Positions 1-8,838 of a stretch of 49,436 nt of DNA are shown here, in pieces. The position numbers and the translations under genes were made by a program. Within the stretch, counting starts at the first letter, position 1. Every line of letters begins with the position of its first letter. Source of the DNA: Planctomycetota bacterium (GTDB lineage: Bacteria > Planctomycetota > Planctomycetia > Gemmatales > Gemmataceae); the NCBI GenBank assembly GCA_021413735.1, contig JAIOPV010000244.1, positions 1 to 49,436 on the forward strand. Reading direction: 5' to 3'. A model generated the notes under the pieces. It did no database searches, was not told where the DNA came from, and saw only the letters and a list, made by a program, of their open reading frames with translations.

Positions 1-175
1 TCCGACGAGCCGCTGGCAAGAACGAACACCAGCGATGGCCGCTGGATTGACCGACCATGTCTGGTCGTTAGCCGAGTGGTTGGCTTACCCGGCTGTTCAA
101 CGAAAGTAGGACACCAGGGTTCACTGCAGGCACTCAACAAACCACTCGAAGGATTGTTGGGTTCTGCCACTGATC
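1..175. other. Left edge, no gene recognised
   Basis: No supported coding region, RNA gene or repeat was recognised here. A short inverted repeat (GACCGACCA / TGGTCGTT, about positions 48-69) could form a small hairpin. The reading frame of the next ORF is already open from position 110, so the segment may hold the 5' part of a decayed gene. Confidence 0.4.
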
Positions 176-526
176 TTGGACTCGGCAGCAGCGTTGACTG
201 CAACACCAATACCAAACGAACGGTCGCCGCTTGTGGAAACTGCGGGTTTCGTTATTGGCGCACCAGCATTCGCTCGCCGTGGGGATTGGTTATTTGTCAC
301 GAGTCTGATCTTCATGTTCTCCGGGGTGGTAGGGATGCCTCTTGGGATCGGCGTATGTGACCTCTTGGATTGGCGGACCTTTTTAGGAATGATGGTCTGT
401 AGCTTGGTCGCGACGACATGCCTGACGCTGCCCGTGCTCACATTCCTATCGTACCTGACGTCAGATGACAGACCATCCTTTCGCGAGTTGCTCCGGACAC
501 GACGCAGCCGTCGTTCGCATCGCTGA
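176..526 (+). CDS. Small membrane protein, uncertain
   Basis: A 116-residue ORF of no recognised family. It has two hydrophobic stretches typical of membrane helices, around residues 40-62 (starting WLFVTSLIFMFSGVVG) and 68-92 (containing FLGMMVCSLVATTCLTLP), and a basic Arg/Ser-rich tail. The only available start is TTG with no clear ribosome-binding site, and the frame is open upstream from position 110 without an ATG, so the start may be wrong or the gene truncated. It converges with the cupin gene, ending 2 bp before that gene's stop. The helix pattern and codon use look coding, but the call is weak. Confidence 0.4.
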   Translation: MDSAAALTATPIPNERSPLVETAGFVIGAPAFARRGDWLFVTSLIFMFSGVVGMPLGIGVCDLLDWRTFLGMMVCSLVATTCLTLPVLTFLSYLTSDDRPSFRELLRTRRSRRSHR

Positions 527-527
527 C

Positions 528-983
528 TTAGCTCGGCCACGCGGGTTTGCCTTCGACGCCAACGCCGTCGCTCGTGCCGCCGGTCACCTCGCTGTCGGCG
601 CGATACTGAATGCACAAAAAGTACATCGGCTCCGTCGAGTTGTTTCGCCACGCTCGCGGAGCTGACGGACTGATCCGCAACACCGAGCCTTCCGACACGT
701 CAATGCACTCGCTATCAACCAAGAACTGACCCTTCCCAGCCACCACGTAATACACCTCGTCGTTCTCGCGGTGCTTGTGCAGGAACGGAATCCCCTTGCC
801 CGGCGCCACCACGTTCAGCGACATCTCCAGGCCCGCCGACCCGATGAGGCTTCGTACGAACTGCTTGCCCGGCGCGATCCGCGGCACCAGCGGCGGCTCC
901 GAACGGAACTCACTCCAGCCCTCTTTCGGACCAGCGTGGTAGCAGGTGAAATTCGTTCCTCGAATCGTGTCGTCTTCTGCCAT
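528..983 (-). CDS. Cupin-domain protein
   Basis: A 151-residue single-domain cupin, a small beta-barrel fold that usually binds one metal and acts as an enzyme or sugar/metabolite-binding protein. Cupin motif 1 is visible as G-x5-HKH-x4-E-x6-G (GKGIPFLHKHRENDEVYYVV, about residues 63-82), supplying the usual His/His/Glu metal ligands. Motif 2 is weaker (P-R-A-W-R-N, about residues 112-117). The start at 983 was chosen because GGGAG lies 7-11 nt upstream; the longer open frame to 1298 overlaps the next gene's promoter and start. No signal peptide, so probably cytoplasmic. Substrate cannot be inferred. Confidence 0.85.
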   Translation of the reverse strand: MAEDDTIRGTNFTCYHAGPKEGWSEFRSEPPLVPRIAPGKQFVRSLIGSAGLEMSLNVVAPGKGIPFLHKHRENDEVYYVVAGKGQFLVDSECIDVSEGSVLRISPSAPRAWRNNSTEPMYFLCIQYRADSEVTGGTSDGVGVEGKPAWPS

Positions 984-1170
984 CGTGTTACTCCCGACGC
1001 GACTTAATGTCGATTTTATCCAATGCTGATGCGCGATAACCGATACTACCGATACAACTCGATTAACCTTTCGGGTCTTAGGGAAACTGGGTAAGCCAGG
1101 GAACCGAGTGATCGAAATGACCGCTGCCGAACAGATAACGACACCCACCCACTCGGCCACCGCCGGGCGA

Positions 1171-2511
1171 ATGCGCCTCGCCGTGACTCTGGTGGTTGCC
1201 GTCGCGGTCGGGTTCGCCGGCTGTGCCAATCCCGCCTCACGCAACCGTGCCTCGGTTTCGCAAAACCTCGAAACACGATTTGGGCCGTCTGCGAGCATTC
1301 CGCCGAAGAGTTGCCCCGGTGGGCAGGTGCTCGTGCCCGATGGCCTCGCCGACGGTCGCCCAATCTCCGAGGAACAGGCGGTCGTTCTCGCTCTGTGGAA
1401 TAACGCTCACTTCAACGAAACACTGGTCGAACTCGATCTCACGCGGGCCGATCTCATCACGGCGGGGCTGCTGCCGAACCCCGAGTTCGTCTACTTCTGG
1501 CCCGAGGTCGGCAAGCCGCTCAAATACCTCGTCGACTTCCCCCTGGAAAGCCTCTGGCTTCGCCCGATGCGTGTGAAGGCGACCGCAGCGGAGAATGAAC
1601 GAGCAAGTTCCAGGCTTACGCAACTCGCCCTCGATCTCATTCGCGACACTCGGCAGGGGCACGCCGACCTGCGACTTGCACAGGATCGCGTCGCGGTGGC
1701 TGAACGTGCGGCGGCGCTGCGGAAACGCGTTCTCGAACTCGCCGAGGCACGACTCAAGGCCGGCGACATCAGCGCACTTGAAGTATCGACGGCGAAGATC
1801 GATTCGCTGCGTGCCGACCAGGAACTCATTCGCAGCAAGTACGACGTGACCACTGCGGGCGAACGACTGCGGAACCTCACGGGGTTGTCGCAGTATTCGT
1901 TCGCTCTCACTGCGGAAACCACGCCGTTCGAGCCGCGTGCCGACTGGTCGGTTGACGATCTCACGGCCGATGCTGTTCACACACGGCCCGATGCCGTCGC
2001 GGCAGCACAAGCAACAGCGGCCGCCGCGGAACGGTTGCGAATCTCCCGCATCGGTTGGGTTCGCTTCCTGGGGTTGCTCGACGCGACGAGCGGCAAACTC
2101 ACTGGCCACGAGTTCGGCCCGGCTGCTCGCGTGACGGTACCGATCTTCAACTGGAATCAGGGCGGCATCGCTCGTTCCAGGGCGGAACTCGAACAACTCG
2201 AACGCCGACAGCAAACCGTCTACAACCAGATCGTGATGGACGTTCGCACCGCGTTTGCTCGATATGAGCAGGCCCGTGCGGAACTCGACTTCCTCCGTGC
2301 GAAGACGCAGCCGGAAGTGGAAGCCGTGATTCGCCGCACCGAGACGGCGTATAAGGAAGGCAACGTGACGTTCGTGATCGTGCTGGAAACGCAGCGTCAG
2401 TTGATCGACACCATCGCGCGGGATGCTCTGCTTCGCGCCGAGTTGCGGCGATCATGGGCGGAACTTGAACGCTCGGTGGGTCGTCGGCTGCTTCCAGAAA
2501 ATCCGAAATAA
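1171..2511 (+). CDS. Outer-membrane efflux protein, CzcC/TolC-like
   Basis: Outer-membrane factor of a tripartite metal-efflux pump; it would form the trimeric exit duct joined to the adaptor and RND pump encoded next. With the ATG at 1171 the protein has 446 residues and begins with a lipoprotein signal (MRLAVTLVVAVAVGFAGC) whose Cys follows an FAG lipobox, as expected for CzcC-type factors. ATG 1117 and GTG 1108 are in frame upstream and would bury that signal. The rest shows the long helical repeats of the OEP family, including an Ala/Arg/Glu-rich coiled coil around residues 140-230 and a C-terminal repeat of it. Canonical czcCBA order follows. The metal is not evident. Confidence 0.88.
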   Translation: MRLAVTLVVAVAVGFAGCANPASRNRASVSQNLETRFGPSASIPPKSCPGGQVLVPDGLADGRPISEEQAVVLALWNNAHFNETLVELDLTRADLITAGLLPNPEFVYFWPEVGKPLKYLVDFPLESLWLRPMRVKATAAENERASSRLTQLALDLIRDTRQGHADLRLAQDRVAVAERAAALRKRVLELAEARLKAGDISALEVSTAKIDSLRADQELIRSKYDVTTAGERLRNLTGLSQYSFALTAETTPFEPRADWSVDDLTADAVHTRPDAVAAAQATAAAAERLRISRIGWVRFLGLLDATSGKLTGHEFGPAARVTVPIFNWNQGGIARSRAELEQLERRQQTVYNQIVMDVRTAFARYEQARAELDFLRAKTQPEVEAVIRRTETAYKEGNVTFVIVLETQRQLIDTIARDALLRAELRRSWAELERSVGRRLLPENPK

Positions 2512-2788
2512 GACAAGGTGGCGTAATGTGCCTTGGTGTTCGGTGTTGCTGTTTTGCCCTCCCCCCTTGTGGGGGAGGGTGGCGAGGCTTTGCGAGCCGG
2601 GTGGGGGGTATGCCTTCACAACTGTTGAGGCTTTACCCCCCACCCGCCACTCGAAGACTCGTGGCGACCTCCCCCACAAGTGGGGAGGTCAAACACATAC
2701 AGCCCGGCACCATCCAGGTTGTTCCGCCTCCGTTTCTGATGCTCGATCTTCGGGTTTCGTGCTTGGAATTTCAGGCTGAGGCACCCCG
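2512..2788. repeat. 132-bp inverted-repeat element in the efflux operon
   Basis: The 277-bp gap between the efflux lipoprotein and adaptor genes contains a long imperfect palindrome, 2557-2688. Its outer arms (CCCTCCCCCCTTGTGGGGGAG... and its near complement) are roughly 54 nt each, with a 23-nt centre. Each arm also contains its own small palindrome (CTCCCCC-TTGT-GGGGGAG). No open frame of note. It looks like a non-autonomous palindromic repeat rather than a simple terminator, since it stands between genes expected to be co-transcribed. Confidence 0.8.
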
Positions 2789-4153
2789 ATGAACTACCGC
2801 AGCATTGTGTTGACTGGCATCGTTGCGGGGCTAGTTGGAAGCGTTGCCATCGGGGCAGGGTGGTTCTTGCTCGGTTGGAAGCCCAACACCGAAAAGACGC
2901 CACCGCCACCCGTTCCCGCGACCGTGCCGAAGCCCTTCAAGGAAGATCAAGGCACGACGTTCACGCTGACAGCCGACGCCGAGAAGCAACTCGCCCTCAA
3001 GACCGGGAAGGTCGAACGCAAGCCGATGCCGCGTCGCCGCGCGTACGGCGGCGAACTCGTGGTGCCGCCGGGGCGGGCGGTGGTGGTGTCGTCGCCGCTC
3101 GCGGGTACGCTTCAGGTTGCTGACCCCGTGCTGAACGCCACGATGGCGATTTGCGGTCCGATTGCCGCAACGCTTCCGCCTTCACACGACGCGATTCCCG
3201 TTGCCGGAAAGGTCGTGCATCGTGGGCGACCGGTTCTGTATCTGCTGCCGATCCTCGATCCGGTCGGCAGTGCGAATCTGACCGCGACGCGAGTCGATGC
3301 CGACGGCCAAGTGCAGAGTGCGACGGAACAACTGAAGGCGGCTGAGATCGCTCTCGAACGTGCGAAGAAAGTTCTCGCGGGTGGTGCAGGCAGTCAGCGA
3401 ATGGTGGACGAAGCCCAGGCTCTCGTGGATGTCGCGGTGAAGACGTTGGAAGCCGCGACCACACGCCGGAATCTGCTGGCTCGCGTTGTTGGCGAACTGG
3501 AATCGGGCGGTGCCGCTCCGGTCGTGATCGACGCTCCCGCTGATGGCTTCTTGCGAACGGTCTCCGCGTTGCCCGGCCAGTCGGTTCCAGCAGGTGCGGC
3601 TCTCTTCGAGGTCGTGAATCTCGATCAGGTCTGGGTTCGCGTGCCTGTGTATGTCGGCGAGTTGCCGGATATCGACCCCAAGCATTCCGCCGAGATCGGC
3701 AGCATGACGGACCGCACCGGCGACCCCACGCGAACCGCTTCGCCCGTTTCGGCATTACCTGCTGCGAACCCGCTCACGGGCACTGCCGATCTGTTCTACT
3801 CGCTCGACAATCGCCGCTGCATCTTCGAGGAAGCCATCATGGGCTTCGGGGCGTGTACCATTTCGCACCGCGATGTTCTGTACAGCCCCGGTGAGCGAGT
3901 CGGTGTCAGCGTCGCGTTGAAGGGTTCGGCCACGAGCCTGACCGTTCCGTGGGCCGCGGTGGTGTACGACTACCACGGCGGCGCGTGGGTGTACCAGAAG
4001 ACCGCCGACAAAACCTACAGCCGCCGCCGCGTGATTGTGTGGTTCGTGACCGGGAGAACTGCCGTGCTGACCGACGGCCCACCGGTGGGAACGGAAGTTG
4101 TCACGGACGGCGCTGCGGAGCTGTTCGGCACGGAAACCGGGTTCAGCAAATAA
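2789..4153 (+). CDS. RND efflux periplasmic adaptor (HlyD/CzcB family)
   Basis: A 454-residue membrane-fusion protein joining the inner-membrane RND pump to the outer-membrane factor. It starts with a single N-terminal anchor (MNYRSIVLTGIVAGLVGSVA...) followed by a Pro-rich linker at residues 33-45. The barrel-sandwich half-motifs are visible around residues 88-105 (VVPPGRAVVVSSPLAGTL) and again around 246-270 (VVIDAPADGFLRTVSALPGQ). A helical hairpin lies at about residues 165-235, and the beta-barrel domain follows (VVNLDQVWVRVPVYVGEL). The start has GAGG about 8 nt upstream. Position between the CzcC- and CzcA-like genes confirms the role. No His-rich metal site was seen. Confidence 0.9.
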   Translation: MNYRSIVLTGIVAGLVGSVAIGAGWFLLGWKPNTEKTPPPPVPATVPKPFKEDQGTTFTLTADAEKQLALKTGKVERKPMPRRRAYGGELVVPPGRAVVVSSPLAGTLQVADPVLNATMAICGPIAATLPPSHDAIPVAGKVVHRGRPVLYLLPILDPVGSANLTATRVDADGQVQSATEQLKAAEIALERAKKVLAGGAGSQRMVDEAQALVDVAVKTLEAATTRRNLLARVVGELESGGAAPVVIDAPADGFLRTVSALPGQSVPAGAALFEVVNLDQVWVRVPVYVGELPDIDPKHSAEIGSMTDRTGDPTRTASPVSALPAANPLTGTADLFYSLDNRRCIFEEAIMGFGACTISHRDVLYSPGERVGVSVALKGSATSLTVPWAAVVYDYHGGAWVYQKTADKTYSRRRVIVWFVTGRTAVLTDGPPVGTEVVTDGAAELFGTETGFSK

Positions 4154-4367
4154 CATCATGCCTCAAGCAACCCAGGTCGTTGGTCAACGCCCACGGACCC
4201 CAGCCCGTTGGATTCGCCCAAGAACCCAGGCCGTTGGCCTGGGCGGTGGGCGCGCGGTCCTTCCGACCGCAAAGACATGACCGTTTTTTGAGGTCTGACG
4301 GACCGATCTTCCTCAGCCCAGGCCAACGGCCTGGGTTCTGGATTGCCAAATTCGATCCAGGACATTC
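4154..4367. repeat. Clustered short palindromes between adaptor and pump
   Basis: The 214-bp gap holds four units related to CCCAGGCCGTTGGCCTGGG. Full 19-nt units occur at 4225-4243 and 4317-4335 (the second is inverted in its centre), with degenerate copies around 4171-4186 and 4199-4214. A separate small hairpin (GCGGTCC-TTC-CGACCGC) lies at 4253-4270. The two full copies are complementary and could pair across about 70 nt. No gene in this gap. Confidence 0.8.
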
Positions 4368-7300
4368 ATGCTTTCGGCACTCATCGCAAATTCCGTTCGG
4401 CTGCGGGTCGCGGTCCTCGCTGCGTGCGTCGTGCTACTCGTCGTCGGGTCGCGATCCATCCGGCGGGCACCTCTCGACGTGTTCCCCGAGTTCGCGCCGC
4501 CGCTCGTCGAGATCCAAACCGAAGCCCCCGGCCTCTCCACGGATGAAGTCGAATCGCTCGTCACGGTGCCTATCGAGATCGCCCTCAACGGCATCCCGCA
4601 TGTGAAGTACGTTCGCTCGAAATCGGTGCTGGGGTTGTCGCAAGTTGTGCTGGTTCTCGAAACGGGGACCGAGCCGCTTCGCGTTCGGCAAATGGTACAG
4701 GAACGCGTGACTGAAGTGGCCCGGCGACTGCCATCAGTCGCGAACCCGCCGATCATCCTGCAGCCGCTTTCGACCACCAGCCGCGTCATGAAGATCGGCG
4801 TCTGGTCGAAGACGCTTTCGCAACGCGACCTCACCGAAATTGTGCTGTGGACTGTGCGGCCGAAGCTCATGGCCGTGCCCGGCGTCGCGAACGTGGCCAT
4901 CTGGGGACAACGCGACAAGCAGTATCAGGTGCTCGTGAACCCGGCCCGGCTGCGTGCGAACGGTGTCAGCCTCGACGCAGTCACAAGCGCCAGTCGAGAA
5001 GCGGTCGCTCTCGAAGGCGGCGGCCTCATCGACACGCCAAATCAGCGCATTGCCATCCGACACATTCCCGCGATTCGCGATGTGTCCGACCTTCGCGGGG
5101 CGCTCGTAGATGTTGGCAGCGGTGCCCCAATTCCCCTCGGCAAAGTGGCGGATGTCGAGTTCGGTTCGCCGCCGCCAATCGGCGACGCGGTCATCAACGA
5201 CGGCCCCGGCTTGCTGCTGATCGTCGAGAAGCAACCTGAGTCGAACACGCTGGAACTGACGCACCGCGTTGAAGCCGCAATCGAGGAACTGAAGCCGGGC
5301 TTGCAGGATGTCGAGGTCGATACGAGCATCTTCCGGCCGGCGACGTTCATCGAGCGCGCCATCGAAAACTTGAAGCACGCCCTCGCGGTCGGCTGCGGAC
5401 TTGTCGCGGTCATCCTGTTCGTGTTTCTGTTCGACTGGCGAACGGCCGTCATCAGCCTCACGGCGATTCCGCTGTCGCTCGTCGCGGCATTGCTGGCGTT
5501 CACCGCATTCGGGGCAACGATCAACACGATGGTGCTTGCCGGCCTCGTGATCGCGCTCGGCGAGGTCGTCGACGACGCCATCATTGATGTCGAGAACATT
5601 GCCCGCAGGTTGCGCGAGCCGTCGGTAAAGTCCGCGTTCCGGATTGTGCTTGATGCGAGTCTCGAAGTGCGGTCGGCGGTGGTCTACGCAAGCCTCATAG
5701 TGGTATTGGTGTTCGTGCCGGTGTTCTTTCTCGACGGCTTGGCCGGTAGTTTCTTCCGGCCGCTGGCACTCGCGTATGTCGTCGCCATTGCTGCGTCGCT
5801 GTTCGTCGCGTTGACGGTCACGCCGGCGCTGTCGTACATGCTCCTCACCGGACGAGCGCAACACGAAGAACGAGAACCGCCGCTCACGGCGGTTCTCAAA
5901 CGCATCTATCGCTTGCTGCTGCCGCCGCTCATGGCGAGGCCGTGGGCGTGCCTCGCAACGCTCGTGGTCGCGTTCGCACTCACTGGCATCGCCGCTACGC
6001 GGCTCGGGCAAGAGTTCTTGCCGAACTTTCAGGAAACCGACTTCCTGATGCACTTCGTCGAGAAACCGGGCACCTCGATTGAAGCGATGCACCGCGTGAC
6101 CGCTGAGGCGAGCAAAGCACTGCGGAAGCTTGAGGACGACAAGGGAAACAAGGTCGTGCGGAACTTCGGCTCCCACATCGGGCGTGCCGAAGTCGCCGAC
6201 GAACCGGTCGGTCCGAACTTCACGGAACTGTGGATTAGCATTGATCCCGGGGACGACTACCCCGGCGCTGTGAAGCGAGTTGAGCATGTCGTGTATTCGT
6301 ATCCGGGACTGTATCGCGACCTGCTCACATACCTCCGCGAACGCATCAAGGAAGTGCTCACTGGTGCCAGCGCAACGATCGTTGTGCGGCTCTACGGTCC
6401 AGACACGGCGGTGCTGCGATCGAAGGCGAAAGAAGTGGAAGCGGCGATGGCGAAGGTCGAGGGCGTCACGAATCTCAAGGTCGAGCCGCAGGTGTTGGTC
6501 GCGCAAATGGAGGTGCGATTGCGGACCGACGACGCGAAGAAACACGGCGTCACAGCCGGCCACGTTCGGCGTGCAGCGTCAGCGTTGTTGAAGGGCTTGA
6601 AGGTCGGCGAAGTCTTCGATGGACAGAAGAAGTTCGACGTGATGGTGTGGGGCGTGCCCGAGTTGCGAGCGAGTCCGGAAGCCGTGCGTGAGTTGCCCAT
6701 CGACACGCCAACCGGAAAGCACGTTCGTCTTGGGGATGTTGCGGAAGTGCGGATCGTCGCGGCACCGAACGAAGTGAAACGCGAGAATGCGAGCCGTCGG
6801 CTGGATATCACCTGCAACGTGAAGGATCGTGACTTGGGTTCGGTCGCTCGCGACATCGAAACGCAGGTTCGCACGGTCCCGTTCGATCGCGAGTATCACC
6901 CGGAGTTCCTGGGCGAATACGCGGCGCGTCAAGAGTCCACGCAGAAGCTCTACGCTCTCGCGGCTCTGGCGATCGTGGGAATCGTGTTGCTTCTGCACGT
7001 CGATTTCGGCGAATGGCGACCGACGCTGCTGGTGGCGCTGACGATTCCGTTCGCACTCGTTGGTGGCGTGTTCGCTGTGATGCTCGGCGGCGGCACGGTG
7101 TCGCTCGGGTCGATGGTCGGCTTCGTGACAGTGCTTGGCATCGCGGCCCGCAACGGCATCATGCTCGTGAGCCATTTCCGGCACCTCGAAGCGGTCGAAG
7201 GCGTGCCGTTCGGAATCGCGTTAGTGCTGCGTGGCGCCGAGGAACGTCTCGCTCCGATCCTGATGACGGCGCTGGCGACGGGGTTGGCATTGCTGCCGTT

Positions 7301-7460
7301 GGCCATCACCGGGAACAAGCCCGGGCAGGAGATCGAATACCCGCTCGCGGTGGTGATTCTCGGTGGGTTGGTCACGTCGACGCTGCTGAATCTGTTCTTG
7401 TTGCCGCCGCTGTACGCGAAGTTTGGCCGCCCTGTTGGGGTGCCTGTCGGAGAGGGATGA
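4368..7460 (+). CDS. Heavy-metal RND efflux pump, CzcA/CusA family
   Basis: Inner-membrane proton-driven pump of the heavy-metal efflux RND family, expelling metal ions through the adaptor and outer-membrane factor encoded just upstream. Length of 1030 residues is normal for the family. It shows the first helix, the porter motif ([17 protein letters not shown], about residues 52-68), the TM4 acidic motif ([13 protein letters not shown], about residues 396-408) carrying the proton-relay acids, and the second-half repeat with its own TM cluster from about residue 865. The N- and C-terminal halves are recognisable duplicates. The ion cannot be named from sequence alone; Cu/Ag and Zn/Co/Cd pumps both fit. 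The start ATG has AGGA 4 nt before it. Confidence 0.93.
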   Translation: MLSALIANSVRLRVAVLAACVVLLVVGSRSIRRAPLDVFPEFAPPLVEIQTEAPGLSTDEVESLVTVPIEIALNGIPHVKYVRSKSVLGLSQVVLVLETGTEPLRVRQMVQERVTEVARRLPSVANPPIILQPLSTTSRVMKIGVWSKTLSQRDLTEIVLWTVRPKLMAVPGVANVAIWGQRDKQYQVLVNPARLRANGVSLDAVTSASREAVALEGGGLIDTPNQRIAIRHIPAIRDVSDLRGALVDVGSGAPIPLGKVADVEFGSPPPIGDAVINDGPGLLLIVEKQPESNTLELTHRVEAAIEELKPGLQDVEVDTSIFRPATFIERAIENLKHALAVGCGLVAVILFVFLFDWRTAVISLTAIPLSLVAALLAFTAFGATINTMVLAGLVIALGEVVDDAIIDVENIARRLREPSVKSAFRIVLDASLEVRSAVVYASLIVVLVFVPVFFLDGLAGSFFRPLALAYVVAIAASLFVALTVTPALSYMLLTGRAQHEEREPPLTAVLKRIYRLLLPPLMARPWACLATLVVAFALTGIAATRLGQEFLPNFQETDFLMHFVEKPGTSIEAMHRVTAEASKALRKLEDDKGNKVVRNFGSHIGRAEVADEPVGPNFTELWISIDPGDDYPGAVKRVEHVVYSYPGLYRDLLTYLRERIKEVLTGASATIVVRLYGPDTAVLRSKAKEVEAAMAKVEGVTNLKVEPQVLVAQMEVRLRTDDAKKHGVTAGHVRRAASALLKGLKVGEVFDGQKKFDVMVWGVPELRASPEAVRELPIDTPTGKHVRLGDVAEVRIVAAPNEVKRENASRRLDITCNVKDRDLGSVARDIETQVRTVPFDREYHPEFLGEYAARQESTQKLYALAALAIVGIVLLLHVDFGEWRPTLLVALTIPFALVGGVFAVMLGGGTVSLGSMVGFVTVLGIAARNGIMLVSHFRHLEAVEGVPFGIALVLRGAEERLAPILMTALATGLALLPLAITGNKPGQEIEYPLAVVILGGLVTSTLLNLFLLPPLYAKFGRPVGVPVGEG

Positions 7461-7589
7461 GACAGCGAGCCAAGGGTGTATCCGGCTGAAACCCAAGACC
7501 GTTTGTGGTCCGAAACTGTTTGACCACCCCGCGCCGGGCGTCATATCATCGCGGTAGTTCGTTACTCGTCCGTCGCAAGGACTTTGCAT

Positions 7590-8786
7590 ATGGTCCGTCA
7601 CCTCTCAGCCCTCATCGCTTCGGCGATCATCTTCGCCCTCACCCTTTCACCCACAGCCGCGGGCCAGGCCGAGAAACAGAAAGAGGATCCTCAGGATCCA
7701 GTGTTCGATGGCAAGAAAGCTTCGGAATGGGTCGATACGCTTCGCAATGGAACCTCGGCCCGCCAGCGAGCCCTCGCCGTGGAAGCGCTCTCCAAACTCT
7801 GGATCGAAAAACGATACGAGGAAGCGATCCCGAATATCGGGCGGGCGCTGCGAGTGGATAGTTCCGCAGCCGTACGAACGCAAGCTGCAATCGCGATGGG
7901 CGGCCTTCGCGAAACGGAGATCAAGTTATTCATCGCGGACAAAAACAGCCTCGGCGTCGTGGACATGGTTGATGCGATGGGCATGGAGAAGGAATCGCGA
8001 GTGCGGAAGGAACTCGCCAAGGCAATCGGTCGCTTCCCGGTTGTCGCGAAACTCGCCGTCGTGCAGCTCACGGGAGCACTGAAAGACCCAGATGCATCAA
8101 CCCGCGTCGCAATCGCAGAAGCTCTCACGATCACGGGAAGTGACGGCAAATCGGCGGCGGCTGGCCTCGCACCACTCCTCGCGGACGAAGACAAAGCTGT
8201 GAAGCGGGCGGCGATCATTTCGCTCGGTCGGATTTCCCCAGAAGGGGCCGCGACCATCGCCGAGACAATGGCGAAGATGATCGACACCGAGAAAGAGACA
8301 GACATGCGGATCGAGTTGGTCACCTCGATCGGTTTGCTCGGCGAGAAGTCATCCGCGGTGGTCACGGCCCTGACTGCGCTACTGACATCGCCTGACGACG
8401 AACTTCGCCGTCGAGTTGTGCGCACACTGGGGACTTTCGGAACTTCAGCGAAGCCCGCGGCCGATACGCTTTACAAACTCGCGGGCACCGACAAGTTGAA
8501 AGACATCCGTGTCGACGCCGTTCGTGGTTTCGGCTCAGCGATCGGGCCCGTCGAAGAGAAAGCTCGCGTGAAGGATCTCGTCGCGCTGCTGATCGACCCC
8601 GAGTATGAGGTACGGCTCGCCGTGGTCGAGGAGATTGGTGCGCTCGGCATGGAGTTGTTGGAGGATCAGGAGACGATCAAGGCTCTGCGAGTGCGAGAAA
8701 GCGATCCGCACCCGAAGGTTCGTGACGCGGCGAAAAACGCTCTCGCCAAGATCCACAAGAAGCCCGAGCCGAAGAAAGAGCCTTAA
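7590..8786 (+). CDS. Secreted HEAT-repeat protein
   Basis: A 398-residue exported protein built of HEAT-type helical repeats, a fold used for protein-protein contacts. A signal peptide is present (MVRHLSALIASAIIFALTLS, cleavage probably after ...TAAG). The mature protein carries about seven to eight helical pairs of the pattern R-x-x-A-x-x-A-L-x-x-[IL]-G, for example around residues 50-75, 155-180, 195-215, 270-300 and 335-360. It ends in a Lys/Pro/Glu-rich tail (KKPEPKKEP). The ATG at 7590 was preferred over an in-frame TTG two codons earlier, because AAGGA lies 8-12 nt upstream of it. No enzymatic motif was seen; partner unknown. Confidence 0.8.
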   Translation: MVRHLSALIASAIIFALTLSPTAAGQAEKQKEDPQDPVFDGKKASEWVDTLRNGTSARQRALAVEALSKLWIEKRYEEAIPNIGRALRVDSSAAVRTQAAIAMGGLRETEIKLFIADKNSLGVVDMVDAMGMEKESRVRKELAKAIGRFPVVAKLAVVQLTGALKDPDASTRVAIAEALTITGSDGKSAAAGLAPLLADEDKAVKRAAIISLGRISPEGAATIAETMAKMIDTEKETDMRIELVTSIGLLGEKSSAVVTALTALLTSPDDELRRRVVRTLGTFGTSAKPAADTLYKLAGTDKLKDIRVDAVRGFGSAIGPVEEKARVKDLVALLIDPEYEVRLAVVEEIGALGMELLEDQETIKALRVRESDPHPKVRDAAKNALAKIHKKPEPKKEP

Positions 8787-8838
8787 TTCGTTTTGGAAGA
8801 CTGAGAAGCCGCGATCACTTCCCACTGGAGATGGCCCC

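Noticed and set aside
1237-2214. 325-residue minus-strand frame in the outer-membrane factor gene
   Set aside because: No motif; the plus-strand frame has a lipoprotein signal and OEP helices.
4734-6563. 609-residue open frame opposite the RND pump gene
   Set aside because: The plus-strand RND motifs are unambiguous; the antisense product is Arg/His/Gln-rich without motifs.
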